From: Rhizobium sp. BT03
GTDB taxonomy: Bacteria; Pseudomonadota; Alphaproteobacteria; Rhizobiales; Rhizobiaceae
Assembly: GCF_030053155.1 (NCBI RefSeq)
Contig: NZ_CP125640.1
Coordinates: forward strand, 4,066,001-4,130,000
Reading direction: 5' to 3'
DNA length: 64,000 bases
The translations under genes were made by a program, and so were the position numbers. The notes beneath the pieces are model-generated. The model was not told the DNA's origin, did not search any database, and saw nothing but the letters and a program-made list of their open reading frames with translations. Below are positions 33,618 through 42,094 of this stretch, one piece after another. Position 1 is the stretch's first letter; every line of letters begins with the position of its first letter.

Positions 33618-34382
33618 TCAGGTCACCCCGATCGTCAGCTCGGCGACGAAATCGTAGGCGTCGCCGCGATAGAGCGAGCGGGTGAATTCGACGGCACGGC
33701 CGGAGCCGAGATAGGAGATGCGCTCGATCGACAGGCCGGCGGCGCCGACGGGGACGCCGAGAAGCTGGGCGTCGGCTTCCTTCATATTGGTCGCCGAGAT
33801 GCGCTGCACGGCGCGTACCGGCCGCACGTTGAGGCGTTCGAGTTCGGCATAGAGCGAGTTGGTGACAGCTGAGGGATCGGGCAGGAATTCGCCGGAGACG
33901 CTGGCGTTCTCGATCGCCAGCGGCTGATCGTCGGCGATGCGCAGGCGCGAAAGGCGCGACACCTTCACGTCGGTGCCGAGGCCGAGAATCATCATCTCGT
34001 CGGGCGAGGGGGTGTGGACGCCCTTGTGCAGCCACTCCGAACGGGAGGACATGCCACGGCGCGCCATATCCTCAGTGAAGGAGGTGAGCTGTGACAGGCG
34101 CTGCTCGACCTTCGAGACCGGCTTGGCGACGAAGGTGCCGGAGCCGTGGCGGCGCACCAGCAGGCCGTCGGCGACGAGTTCATCGATTGCCTTGCGCACG
34201 GTGACGCGGCTGACGGCGGCGAATTCCGCGATATCGCGTTCCGGCGGCAGCGCATCGCCGTGGCCGAGCGTGCCGGTGCGCACCGCTTCTTCCAGCGTGC
34301 GGCGCAGCTTGACATAGAGCGGGCCGGTGCCGGCGGCCTGCAGGCGCTGCAGGGAAAGGAGAGTGGCGAGGTCGTCGGTCAT
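33618..34382 (-). CDS. GntR/UTRA (HutC-type) regulator, NagR-like
   Basis: This 254-residue protein has an N-terminal GntR winged helix (GPLYVKLRRTLEEAVRTGTLGHGDALPPERDIAEFAAVSRVTVRKAIDELVADGLLVRRHGSGTFVA, about 20-86) and a C-terminal UTRA ligand domain (SRLSRLRIADDQPLAIENASV... and GAAGLSIERISYLGSGRAVEFTRSLYRGDAYDF). UTRA regulators of this subgroup often sense amino-sugar phosphates. Its start codon overlaps the stop of the kinase gene upstream (ATGA at 34379-34382), so regulator and kinase form one operon, divergent from the sugar ABC operon whose promoter carries matched TGGTA repeats. Confidence 0.9.
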   Translation of the reverse strand: MTDDLATLLSLQRLQAAGTGPLYVKLRRTLEEAVRTGTLGHGDALPPERDIAEFAAVSRVTVRKAIDELVADGLLVRRHGSGTFVAKPVSKVEQRLSQLTSFTEDMARRGMSSRSEWLHKGVHTPSPDEMMILGLGTDVKVSRLSRLRIADDQPLAIENASVSGEFLPDPSAVTNSLYAELERLNVRPVRAVQRISATNMKEADAQLLGVPVGAAGLSIERISYLGSGRAVEFTRSLYRGDAYDFVAELTIGVT

Positions 34383-35263
34383 GCCGCACCTCTCTGTCTG
34401 TCGTTGAGGAGCTTGACCGCAAGTTCCACCGCGCCTTGCTGGGCATCGTTCCTGGGTCTGGCAAGCCGCGACCTGTAGCGTTCGGAAAGCCAGGGTTCAT
34501 AAGCTTCGGCGAGGCCGCCGAGCAGGCAGATCGAGGGGCATTCGGGCCAGAGCAGCGCCTCGAGGCTTTCGCCGATCGCTGTTGCCGCATCGCTGACGAT
34601 GCCGGCCGCGACGGCATCGCCCCTTGTCGCATGTTCGAAAACAATCGGCGCGTAACGGGCAAAATCCTTCGGCCGTGCCGTATGGGCGAATTCGACGATG
34701 CGCTCCGGATCGTTGCCATATTCGGCCATGATCGCTTCGGTGATGGGCGAAGCCGGGCGCACGCCGTCATGGGCGAGCAGTGATCGCTCCATGAGATCGC
34801 GGCCAAGGCGGGCGCCGCTTGCCTGGTCGCCGACGACGAAGCCCCAGCCGCCGATGCCGCGCAGGCGGCCGTCCCGCCGGGCATTATAGACCGAGCCGGT
34901 GCCGAAGGCGGCGACGATGCCGTCGGCATCGCCGAGCGCACCCTGAAGAGAGATCAAGGCATCGGTAACAACGCGGCCTTCGGCAAAGGGCAGAGCTCTT
35001 TCGATTCGCTCACCGTAATCCATGACATTGGCGCCGGCGACGCCGACGACCGATACAACTGAGGAAAGATCCTCAGCGTCGAGCCCGGCATCGCTCAATG
35101 CCTGCCGGGCGGATTCGACGATGTTGAGAAGAGAGTGTTCCAGATCGGACAGGATGTTGGCGGGGCCAGATTTGCCGCGGCCGATGACATTGCCATCCCT
35201 ATCCGCGACCGCCGCCCGGCAGCTCGTTCCGCCGCCATCTATGCCGATTGCCAGCTCCGTCAT
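34379..35263 (-). CDS. BadF/BadG-type ATPase, N-acetylglucosamine kinase-like
   Basis: This 294-residue protein has the actin-like ATPase fold. The phosphate-1 loop is ELAIGIDGGGTSCRAAVADRDG (residues 2-23), then VVSVVGVAGANVMDYGERI, DADGIVAAFGTGSVYNARR, and GIGGWGFVVGDQASGARLGRD, with the adenosine motif ICLLGGLAEAYEPWL. This matches kinases that phosphorylate GlcNAc or related amino sugars. Start at the ATG 35263; the upstream frame is not conserved. Paired with the GntR/UTRA gene and divergent from the sugar transporter, it probably phosphorylates the imported sugar. Confidence 0.88.
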   Translation of the reverse strand: MTELAIGIDGGGTSCRAAVADRDGNVIGRGKSGPANILSDLEHSLLNIVESARQALSDAGLDAEDLSSVVSVVGVAGANVMDYGERIERALPFAEGRVVTDALISLQGALGDADGIVAAFGTGSVYNARRDGRLRGIGGWGFVVGDQASGARLGRDLMERSLLAHDGVRPASPITEAIMAEYGNDPERIVEFAHTARPKDFARYAPIVFEHATRGDAVAAGIVSDAATAIGESLEALLWPECPSICLLGGLAEAYEPWLSERYRSRLARPRNDAQQGAVELAVKLLNDRQRGAA

Positions 35264-35303
35264 CGGGCCTCCGATACGCCGTTCCCTTTGGTTTTCTATA
35301 CAA

Positions 35304-35326
35304 TACCAAAAAAATACCATTTACCA
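35304..35326 (-). promoter_or_regulatory. TACCA repeats at the kinase/regulator promoter
   Basis: TACCA occurs at 35304-35308, 35315-35319 and 35322-35326 in an A-rich stretch, 41 bases before the kinase start. It mirrors the site at 35432-35458 upstream of the ABC operon. Likely bound by the GntR/UTRA protein. Confidence 0.6.
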
Positions 35327-35431
35327 AGCGGAAAACATCGAGAAAATGTATCTTTTTATCATATTGATTTTGCTTAATAAAATTTTTTAATGAATTTTCT
35401 TGTCTCCAAAAGTTAAAATCGCCTGGACAAT

Positions 35432-35458
35432 TGGTATTTTTTTGGCATTAATTTGGTA
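35432..35458 (+). promoter_or_regulatory. TGGTA repeats at the sugar ABC operon promoter
   Basis: TGGTA (35432-35436), TGGCA (35443-35447) and TGGTA (35454-35458) are spaced exactly 11 bases apart, one turn of the helix. TGGTATTTTTTTGGCA here is the inverse complement, with one change, of TACCAAAAAAATACCA at 35304-35319. Confidence 0.65.
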
Positions 35459-35785
35459 GAAGGGAACAGCGTTTCGAGGCCCACGAAAACCGGCAGCTTG
35501 GCAAGCCGGAGCCGCTTCGAGGATGACCAGGAGAACGACCCATGGCCTCTGAGGCTGATGGCAAGTTCGGGCGTCTGTCAGCTTTCCCATCCATTTGCCC
35601 ATCCCGGTGCAGTCACCGGGACGGGGCGCAGTCGGCGCAGGCGACCGCCTCGCGTCCATCGAGCTTTCGGGGCCGGCAGGTGCTGGCGGCCCTCCAAGAG
35701 GCGTTGGGTGTTTCCTCAAACACGCCAACTGCTTGTTTCAGATCGAAAACAGCGCCTTGCGGCGCTTAAAACACAGGAGAGGGAA
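35459..35785 (+). other. Long leader before the sugar-binding protein gene
   Basis: These 327 bases hold no supported gene. Several stems are visible, including one around AGGCGTTGGGTGTTTCC...AAACACGCCAAC (about 35699-35731) and AGCGCCTTGCGGCGCTT (about 35751-35767). It may be an untranslated leader; I see no known riboswitch. Confidence 0.4.
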
Positions 35786-37045
35786 ATGAAAAACACTGCT
35801 CTGAAAAGCCTGCTGCTTGCTTCCAGCCTGCTGACGTCAGCCGGTCTCGTCCACGCCGCCGACGTTACGCTGACGGTCGAAAGCTGGCGTAACGACGACC
35901 TGCAGATCTGGCAGGAGAAGATCATTCCGGCCTTCGAAGCGAAGAACCCGGGCATCAAGATCGTCTTCTCGCCGACCGCGCCGACCGAATACAACGCCTC
36001 GCTGAACGCCAAGCTCGATGCCGGCTCCGCGGGCGACATCATCACCTGCCGTCCGTTCGACGCTTCGCTCGAACTCTTCAACAAGAAGCAGCTCGTCGAC
36101 ATCACCAGCCTGCCCGGCATGGAGAACTTCTCAGCTGTCGCCAAGGCCGCATGGACCACCGACGACGGCAAGTCGACCTTCTGCGTGCCGATGGCTTCGG
36201 TCATCCACGGCTTCATCTACAACAAGGATGCCTTCGACAAGCTCGGCATCTCCGTGCCGAAGACCCAGGACGAGTTCTACGCAGCACTCGACAAGATCAA
36301 GGCTGACGGTACCTACATTCCGCTCGCCATGGGCACGAAGGATCTCTGGGAAGCCGCGACCATGGGCTACCAGAACATCGGCCCGAACTACTGGAAGGGT
36401 GAAGAGGGCCGCGAAGCGCTGATCGCAGGCAAGCAGAAGCTGACGGACGCCGACTGGGTCAAGCCCTATGAAGAACTTGCCAAGTGGAAGCCCTATCTCG
36501 GCGACGGTTTCGAAGCCCAGACCTATTCGGACAGCCAGAACCTCTTTACGCTCGGCCGCGCCGCCATCTATCCGGCCGGTTCCTGGGAAATCGCGCTCTT
36601 CAACACGCAGGCGCAGTTCAAGATGGGCGCCTTCCCGCCGCCGGTTCCGAAGGCCGGCGACACGGGCTACATCTCCGACCATCCCGATATCGGCGTCGCC
36701 TTGAACGCGAAGAGCACGCATGCCGAGGAAGCCAAGAAATTCCTCAGCTGGGTCGCTTCGCCCGAATTCGCCGATATCTATGCCAATGCGCTGCCGGGTT
36801 TCTTCAGCCTGAACTCCAACCCGGTGAAGATGTCCGATCCGCTCGCTCAGGAATTCGTTTCCTGGCGCGGCCCGTACAAGTCGACCGTGCGCTCGACCTA
36901 TCAGATCCTGTCGCGCGGCACGCCGAATCTCGAAAACGAGACCTGGGTGGAATCGGCCAACGTGATCAACGGCACCGATACGCCCAAGGTTGCTGCGGAA
37001 AAGCTCCAGAAGGGCCTCGACAGCTGGTACAAGCCGGCGAAGTGA
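35786..37045 (+). CDS. Sugar ABC transporter substrate-binding protein
   Basis: This 419-residue protein has a signal peptide (MKNTALKSLLLASSLLTSAG, cleavage near VHAAD at residue 25). The mature part is a type 1 sugar-binding protein of the MalE/CUT1 kind: WQEKIIPAFEAKNPGIKIVF, GDIITCRPFDASLELF, FIYNKDAFDKLGI, LFTLGRAAIYPAGSWE and SPEFADIYANALPGFFSLN. The ATG at 35786 follows CAGGAGAGGG. It is first in an operon with two permeases, an oxidoreductase and the ATPase. The divergent kinase suggests an amino sugar or its oligomer as substrate (inference). Confidence 0.93.
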   Translation: MKNTALKSLLLASSLLTSAGLVHAADVTLTVESWRNDDLQIWQEKIIPAFEAKNPGIKIVFSPTAPTEYNASLNAKLDAGSAGDIITCRPFDASLELFNKKQLVDITSLPGMENFSAVAKAAWTTDDGKSTFCVPMASVIHGFIYNKDAFDKLGISVPKTQDEFYAALDKIKADGTYIPLAMGTKDLWEAATMGYQNIGPNYWKGEEGREALIAGKQKLTDADWVKPYEELAKWKPYLGDGFEAQTYSDSQNLFTLGRAAIYPAGSWEIALFNTQAQFKMGAFPPPVPKAGDTGYISDHPDIGVALNAKSTHAEEAKKFLSWVASPEFADIYANALPGFFSLNSNPVKMSDPLAQEFVSWRGPYKSTVRSTYQILSRGTPNLENETWVESANVINGTDTPKVAAEKLQKGLDSWYKPAK

Positions 37046-37069
37046 TGTGATCAGGGGCGGCGTTTGCGG

Positions 37070-37130
37070 CCCCTCATCCGGCCTGCCGGCCACCTTCTCC
37101 CCGCTTGCGGGGAGAAGGAGACTCGCAGCG
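37070..37130. repeat. Intergenic CTTCTCCCC/GGGGAGAAG repeat
   Basis: CCCCTCATCCGGCCTGCCGGCCACC is followed by a CTTCTCCCCGC...GCGGGGAGAAG stem. This is another copy of the repeat seen at 23.6, 41.2 and 52.7 kb. It lies within the operon between binding protein and permease. Confidence 0.65.
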
Positions 37131-37260
37131 ACCTCTCGGTCCGATGGCATCCCAGCAGGGCGTTGCCTCTCTTCCCAGACGGCAGAGAGTTCGGGTGAGG
37201 CGCAACGTTTTCCACCTGTGCACGCAAGTTTGCGGCCAGTGACTAGAACAGGCAAAAGCC

Positions 37261-38208
37261 ATGAGCCCAACCGACAACGCGGCCGATATCGTCCCGATCA
37301 AGCGCCCGGTACGCTGGCACATCTTCGTTTTCATGCTGCCGGCGGTGATCGTCTACTCCGCCGTCATGGTGCTGCCGCTGATCGAAACGCTCAGGCTTTC
37401 GCTTTACAATATTGTCGACGGGCAGCCGGCCTTCGTCGGACTTGCGAATTTCAAGGTGCTGTTCGGCGATCCGCGCTGGGCGCATGATTTCTGGAACGCG
37501 CTGGTCAACAACCTGATCTTCTTCGCCATCCACATGTGCGTACAAAACCCGATCGGTATTGCGCTTGCCGCACTGCTTTCGGTGCCGAAGCTGCGCGGCG
37601 TCGCCTTTTACCGCACGGCGATATTCCTGCCGACGCTGCTTTCTTTCGTTATCGTCGGCTTCATCTGGAAACTGATCCTTTCGCCGATCTGGGGTGTGGC
37701 GCCTTGGATGCTCGATCTCATCGGGTTGAAATTCCTGTTCGCGCCCTGGCTCGGCAAGCCCGGTTCGGCGCTGATCGCGGTGTCGCTGATCTCCAACTGG
37801 CAATATATCGGCATTCCGATGATGCTGATCTATGCCGCGCTGCTCAGCATTCCTGAAGAGGTGATCGAGGCGGCCGAATGCGACGGCATCACCGGCTGGG
37901 CGCAGTTCTGGAAGATCAAGCTGCCGCTCATCCTGCCGGCGATCGGCATCATCTCGATCCTGACCTTCGTCGGCAATTTCAATGCCTTCGACCTGATCTA
38001 CACCGTGCAGGGGGCGCTGGCCGGGCCCGACATGTCGACCGACATTCTCGGCACGCTGCTCTACCGCACCTTCTTCGGTTTCCAGCTGCAACTCGGCGAC
38101 CGCTCGATGGGCGCGACGATCGCCACGGTGATGTTCCTCATCATCCTCGCCGGCGTCTCGCTTTATCTCTTCGTCATTCAGCGGCGCATGCGTCGCTACC
38201 AGTTCTGA
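37261..38208 (+). CDS. Sugar ABC transporter permease 1 (MalF/UgpA-like)
   Basis: This 315-residue membrane protein has six predicted transmembrane segments, beginning WHIFVFMLPAVIVYSAVMVLPL. Its EAA loop is EEVIEAAECDGITGWAQFWKIKLPLILPA (about 199-227), typical of the first CUT1 permease. The C-terminal end is basic (FVIQRRMRRYQF) and cytoplasmic. The ATG at 37261 is preferred because the hydrophobic part starts 20 residues later; the ribosome binding site is weak. It pairs with the next permease, which starts nine bases after its stop. Confidence 0.92.
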   Translation: MSPTDNAADIVPIKRPVRWHIFVFMLPAVIVYSAVMVLPLIETLRLSLYNIVDGQPAFVGLANFKVLFGDPRWAHDFWNALVNNLIFFAIHMCVQNPIGIALAALLSVPKLRGVAFYRTAIFLPTLLSFVIVGFIWKLILSPIWGVAPWMLDLIGLKFLFAPWLGKPGSALIAVSLISNWQYIGIPMMLIYAALLSIPEEVIEAAECDGITGWAQFWKIKLPLILPAIGIISILTFVGNFNAFDLIYTVQGALAGPDMSTDILGTLLYRTFFGFQLQLGDRSMGATIATVMFLIILAGVSLYLFVIQRRMRRYQF

Positions 38209-38217
38209 GGAGCGCGC

Positions 38218-39057
38218 ATGTCCAAGGCACGCACATCTCCAATCCGCACCGGCCTCGTGCATCTGGCGCTCTCCGCCTATACGCTGGTCGCGCTGTTTCC
38301 GGTTTTCCTGACCGTGGTCAACTCGTTCAAGGATCGCGCCTCGATCTTCCGCGAGCCGCTGATGGTGCCGACGCCGTCGACCTTCAGCCTCGTCGGCTAT
38401 CAGACGGTGCTGGGGCAGGGCGATTTCGCCACCTATTTCCAGAACAGCTTCATCGTCACGATCGTCTCGATCCTGCTGGTGCTGCTTTTCGGTGCGATGG
38501 CGGCCTTCGCGCTTTCGGAATACCGCTTTCGCGGCAATATGCTGCTCGGGCTCTATATGGCGATCGGCATCATGATCCCGATTCGTCTCGGCACGGTGGC
38601 GATCCTGCAGGGCATGGTGGCGGCCGGTCTCGTCAATACGCTGACGGCGCTGGTCCTCGTCTATACCGCGCAAGGCATACCGCTGGCGATTTTCATCCTG
38701 TCGGAATTCATGCGCACGGTTTCGGACGATCTCAAGAATGCCGGGCGCATCGACGGGCTTTCCGAATATGCGATCTTCTTCCGCTTGGTGCTGCCGCTGG
38801 TGCGCCCCGCCATGGCAACAGTCGCCGTCTTCACCATGATCCCGATCTGGAACGATCTCTGGTTCCCGCTGATCCTCGCGCCCTCCGAGGCCACCAAGAC
38901 GGTAACGCTCGGCTCGCAGATCTTCATCGGGCAGTTCGTCACCAACTGGAATGCGGTGCTGGCGGCGCTGTCGCTGGCGATCCTGCCGATCCTCGTCCTC
39001 TACGTCATCTTCTCGCGGCAGTTGATCCGCGGCATCACGTCGGGAGCCGTCAAATGA
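38218..39057 (+). CDS. Sugar ABC transporter permease 2 (MalG/UgpE-like)
   Basis: This 279-residue membrane protein has six hydrophobic segments, starting VHLALSAYTLVALFPVFLTVV. The MalG-type NSFKDRASIF follows and the EAA loop is SDDLKNAGRIDGLSEYAIFFRLVLPLVRPA (about 167-196). The C-terminus is [21 protein letters not shown] site precedes the ATG at 38218. It completes the channel with the previous permease. Its stop overlaps the ATG of the oxidoreductase gene (ATGA at 39054-39057). Confidence 0.92.
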   Translation: MSKARTSPIRTGLVHLALSAYTLVALFPVFLTVVNSFKDRASIFREPLMVPTPSTFSLVGYQTVLGQGDFATYFQNSFIVTIVSILLVLLFGAMAAFALSEYRFRGNMLLGLYMAIGIMIPIRLGTVAILQGMVAAGLVNTLTALVLVYTAQGIPLAIFILSEFMRTVSDDLKNAGRIDGLSEYAIFFRLVLPLVRPAMATVAVFTMIPIWNDLWFPLILAPSEATKTVTLGSQIFIGQFVTNWNAVLAALSLAILPILVLYVIFSRQLIRGITSGAVK

Positions 39058-40115
39058 ACCAGGAGAAACCGATCCGCGTCCTCGTTGCCGGCCTCGGCAA
39101 TATGGGCCGCAGCCATGCGCTCGCCTATCACAACAATCGGGGCTTCGAGGTCGTCGGTCTGGTCAACCGCTCGACGCCGAAACTGGAGCCCGAGCTGCAG
39201 GGCTACAAGATCCATCCCGATTTCACGACGGCGCTGGCCGAACTGAAGCCGGACCTCTGCTCGATCAACACCTATTCCGACAGCCATGCCGATTTTGCCG
39301 TCGCCGCCTTCGAGGCCGGCTGCGACGTCTTCGTGGAAAAGCCGCTGGCGACCACCGTCGCCGATGCCGAGCGTGTTGTTGCGGCAGCGAAGAAGGCGGG
39401 GCGCAAGCTGGTGATCGGTTATATTCTTCGCCATCATCCGTCCTGGATGAAGCTGATAGAGGAAGCCCGCAAACTCGGCCCGCCTTACGTCTTCCGCATG
39501 AATCTCAACCAGCAATCCAGCGGCCCGACCTGGGCGACGCACAAGTCGCTGATGCAGACCACCTCGCCGATCGTCGATTGCGGCGTGCATTATGTCGACG
39601 TCATGTGCCAGATCACCGATGCGAAAGCCGTCGAGGTGCGCGGCATGGGGCTGCGGCTGTCCGACGAGATCGCCGTCGACATGTACAATTACGGCCAGCT
39701 GCAGGTGCTCTTCGAGGACGGTTCGGTCGGCTGGTACGAGGCCGGTTGGGGGCCGATGATTTCGGAGACCGCCTTCTTCGTGAAGGATGTGATGTCGCCG
39801 AAGGGCGCGGTGTCGATCGTCATGGATCCGAACGCCAAGTCCGACGATATCGACACCCACACCAAGACTTCGGTGATCCGTCTGCATACGGCCGAAACCG
39901 GCCCGGACGGCAAGTTCATCCGGCCCGACCAGGACCTGAGGATGATGGGCGAGCCCGGTCATCAGGCACTCTGCGACCTGGAACAGGCCTTCATGCTGAG
40001 GGCGATCCGCGAGGATCTGAACCTCGATCGCCATATGGCGGATGCGGTGGCGTCGCTGCGCATCTGCCTTGCCGCCGACGAGAGCGTGCGCACCGGCCAG
40101 CCGGTCAGATTGTAA
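39054..40115 (+). CDS. Gfo/Idh/MocA-family oxidoreductase
   Basis: This 353-residue protein has an N-terminal Rossmann fold for NAD(P) ([22 protein letters not shown], residues 7-28), the EKP motif in [19 protein letters not shown] (about 92-110) with the conserved Lys, and the catalytic His in [17 protein letters not shown]. It oxidises or isomerises a sugar hydroxyl. Translation is coupled to the preceding permease by a 4-base overlap, so it probably acts on the imported sugar. The exact reaction is open. Confidence 0.92.
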   Translation: MNQEKPIRVLVAGLGNMGRSHALAYHNNRGFEVVGLVNRSTPKLEPELQGYKIHPDFTTALAELKPDLCSINTYSDSHADFAVAAFEAGCDVFVEKPLATTVADAERVVAAAKKAGRKLVIGYILRHHPSWMKLIEEARKLGPPYVFRMNLNQQSSGPTWATHKSLMQTTSPIVDCGVHYVDVMCQITDAKAVEVRGMGLRLSDEIAVDMYNYGQLQVLFEDGSVGWYEAGWGPMISETAFFVKDVMSPKGAVSIVMDPNAKSDDIDTHTKTSVIRLHTAETGPDGKFIRPDQDLRMMGEPGHQALCDLEQAFMLRAIREDLNLDRHMADAVASLRICLAADESVRTGQPVRL

Positions 40116-40125
40116 GGAAAAATCA

Positions 40126-41127
40126 GTGGGATCACTTCAACTCAAATCCATCCGCAAGACTTATGGCACGCATGAGGTGCTGAAGGGCATCGACCTCGAA
40201 GTCAAGGACGGCGAATTCGTCATCTTTGTCGGGCCGTCGGGCTGCGGGAAATCGACACTGTTGCGCAGCATCGCCGGCCTCGAAGACGTCACCTCGGGCG
40301 CCGTCGTCATCAACGGCCGCGACGAGACGCTGACGCCGCCGGCCAAGCGTGGCATCGCCATGGTGTTCCAGTCCTATGCGCTCTATCCGCACCTGACGGT
40401 CAAGGACAATATGGGCCTCGGCCTCAAGCAGGCCGGCACGGCCAAAGACGAGATCGACAGCCGAGTCGGCAAAGCCTCCGGCATGCTGTCGCTCGCCCCC
40501 TATCTGGCGCGGCGGCCTGCTGAACTCTCTGGCGGCCAGCGCCAGCGCGTCGCGATCGGCCGCGCCATCGTGCGCGAGCCGGAACTCTTCCTGTTCGACG
40601 AGCCGCTGTCGAACCTCGATGCGGCGCTGCGCGTCCAGACCCGCCTCGAAATCGCCCAGCTGCACCGAAGCCTGAAAGCGACGATGATCTATGTCACCCA
40701 CGACCAGGTCGAGGCGATGACGCTGGCCGACAAGATCGTGGTGCTGAATGCCGGCGCGATCGAACAGATCGGCTCGCCGATGGAACTTTACAACCGTCCC
40801 GCCAATGTCTTCGTCGCCGGCTTCATCGGTTCGCCGCAGATGAATTTCATCGCGGCCGAGAAGGTCGGCGACCACAGCGCCAAGACGATCGGCGTGCGTC
40901 CCGAACATATGACGCTGTCGCGCGAACAGGGAACCTGGGCGGCGAAGGTCGTACATGTCGAGCATCTCGGCGCAGACACGATCATCTATCTGGAATCCGA
41001 TCAGTGCGGCCTGCTGACGGCGCGTCTGTTCGGCGAACATCAATATGAACCTGATGAGATCGTTTATGCGACGCCGGATCAGGCCCGTGTCCACCGCTTC
41101 GATGTGGACGACCAAGCGATCCGCTGA
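40126..41127 (+). CDS. Sugar ABC transporter ATP-binding protein (UgpC/MsmK-like)
   Basis: This 333-residue ATPase has Walker [10 protein letters not shown] (36-44), Q-loop [17 protein letters not shown], signature [14 protein letters not shown], Walker [13 protein letters not shown], and switch His in [10 protein letters not shown]. The C-terminal MalK-type regulatory domain (about 235-333, with [11 protein letters not shown]) is present. The start is a GTG at 40126 behind AAGGAAAA; the family begins here. It ends the sugar operon. Its last 168 bases are repeated at 41664-41831 as part of a scar. Confidence 0.93.
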   Translation: MGSLQLKSIRKTYGTHEVLKGIDLEVKDGEFVIFVGPSGCGKSTLLRSIAGLEDVTSGAVVINGRDETLTPPAKRGIAMVFQSYALYPHLTVKDNMGLGLKQAGTAKDEIDSRVGKASGMLSLAPYLARRPAELSGGQRQRVAIGRAIVREPELFLFDEPLSNLDAALRVQTRLEIAQLHRSLKATMIYVTHDQVEAMTLADKIVVLNAGAIEQIGSPMELYNRPANVFVAGFIGSPQMNFIAAEKVGDHSAKTIGVRPEHMTLSREQGTWAAKVVHVEHLGADTIIYLESDQCGLLTARLFGEHQYEPDEIVYATPDQARVHRFDVDDQAIR

Positions 41128-41129
41128 GG

Positions 41130-41310
41130 GGGGGCTTCCCTTCTCCCCGGCGGGGAGAAGGTGGCCCGAAGGGTCGGATGAGGGGGCCACACGGCACAGC
41201 ATTGATTGCCCTGCTCGCTCGGTACAACAATGACAAATGTTCTGCCGTGTGGCCCACTCATCCGCCTGCCGGCACCTTCTCCCCGCTGGGGAGAAGAGAC
41301 TCGCGGCCAT
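41130..41310. repeat. Two CTTCTCCCC/GGGGAGAAG intergenic repeats
   Basis: One stem lies at about 41140-41162 and another at about 41275-41298, each beside GATGAGG/CTCATCCG segments. Between them, GCCACACGGCA and TGCCGTGTGGCC form a further inverted pair. No gene is seen. Confidence 0.6.
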
Positions 41311-41355
41311 GCCTTCGTCCCAAAGGCTGCTGTCTCCTCAATCATTCCCCCCAAA

Positions 41356-41382
41356 AAAAGGCGCCGTTTTACGGCGCCTTTT
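41356..41382. terminator. Palindromic terminator (copy 1)
   Basis: AAAAGGCGCCGT (41356-41367) pairs perfectly with ACGGCGCCTTTT (41371-41382) around TTT; A-runs and T-runs flank it on both sides. The same hairpin ends the ABC ATPase gene at 43.5 kb, and this copy belongs to the duplicated fragment that follows. Confidence 0.75.
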
Positions 41383-41403
41383 GCGTGAGCGGTGCTGGTA
41401 AAC

Positions 41404-41664
41404 TCAGTCGCGGATGACCAGCGAATCGGCCGCCAGGAAACGCAGCGTGACGGTTTCGCCGGCCTGCGGCGGGGTGACGCCTGGGCTATTGAACATGTCG
41501 AAGGAGATGACGTTGCCGCCGACATCCATGCGGGTGCGGATGACCGACCCCGGGAAGTGGGCCGAGACGACCTGACCGGTGAGCGCCGTATCGCTTCTGG
41601 CGGTGTCGGAGAGCGAGCCTGCTTCCGGGCGCAGCGCCAGCGAGATGGTCTCGCCGGCCTTGTG
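41404..41664 (-). pseudogene. Duplicated 3' end of the PotA-like ATPase gene at 43.5 kb
   Basis: About 300 bases (hairpin included) match 43505-43811 at roughly 93-95 percent by eye, in the same orientation. The retained codons encode the ATPase C-terminus up to the same TGA stop (41404-41406). There is no start. The similarity breaks off at GCCTTGTG (about 41664), where a second duplicated fragment begins. Confidence 0.8.
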
Positions 41665-41831
41665 TCGAGCATCTCGGCGCCGACACGATCATCTATCTGG
41701 AATCCGATCAATGCGGGCTTGCTGACGGCGCGTCTGTTTGGCGAACATCAGTACGAACCCGACGAAATCGTTTATGCCACGCCGGATCAGGCGCGTGTCC
41801 ACCGGTTCGATGTGGACGACCAGACCATCCG
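41664..41831 (+). pseudogene. Duplicated 3' end of the UgpC-like ATPase gene at 40.1 kb
   Basis: This matches 40957-41124 at roughly 92 percent by eye and keeps the frame ([23 protein letters not shown]), but the original stop is replaced by GCA and the frame runs on. It is joined directly to the previous fragment, tail to tail. Both are dead copies. Confidence 0.8.
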
Positions 41832-41943
41832 AGCATGGCAACAACTGGATCTATTTTCGGAAAGCATGCGCGCAAATTTCAAAGGAGGCTCGGTCACAGC
41901 CCTCTATTTTTTTGTGCCACATTGCTCCGCCCGCCAGACACGC

Positions 41944-41973
41944 TTGACTTCCGTATCGTAGATCGTATACGTT
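41944..41973 (+). promoter_or_regulatory. Promoter and GTATAC site before the proline-racemase-like gene
   Basis: TTGACT (41944-41949) and TATACG (41966-41971) are separated by 16 bases, a reasonable sigma-70 promoter. ATCGTATACGTT (41962-41973) overlaps the -10 and resembles the GntR-type site at 20951-20962, so a repressor could act here. Confidence 0.5.
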
Positions 41974-42094
41974 ATTCTAGTTGGCGTGGTGGAGATCTCC
42001 TCCACGAGATTTTCATGCGGTTCCGGCTGCAAAGCAGCTGCACGCTTTTGCTGGAATTGCTCCGGTCTCGAACAATAAGCGCGGGGAACACCAG

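Noticed and set aside
37243..38673. 476-codon minus-strand frame over the sugar permeases
   Set aside because: Antisense shadow; the product is extremely rich in Asp, Arg and His with no hydrophobic core.
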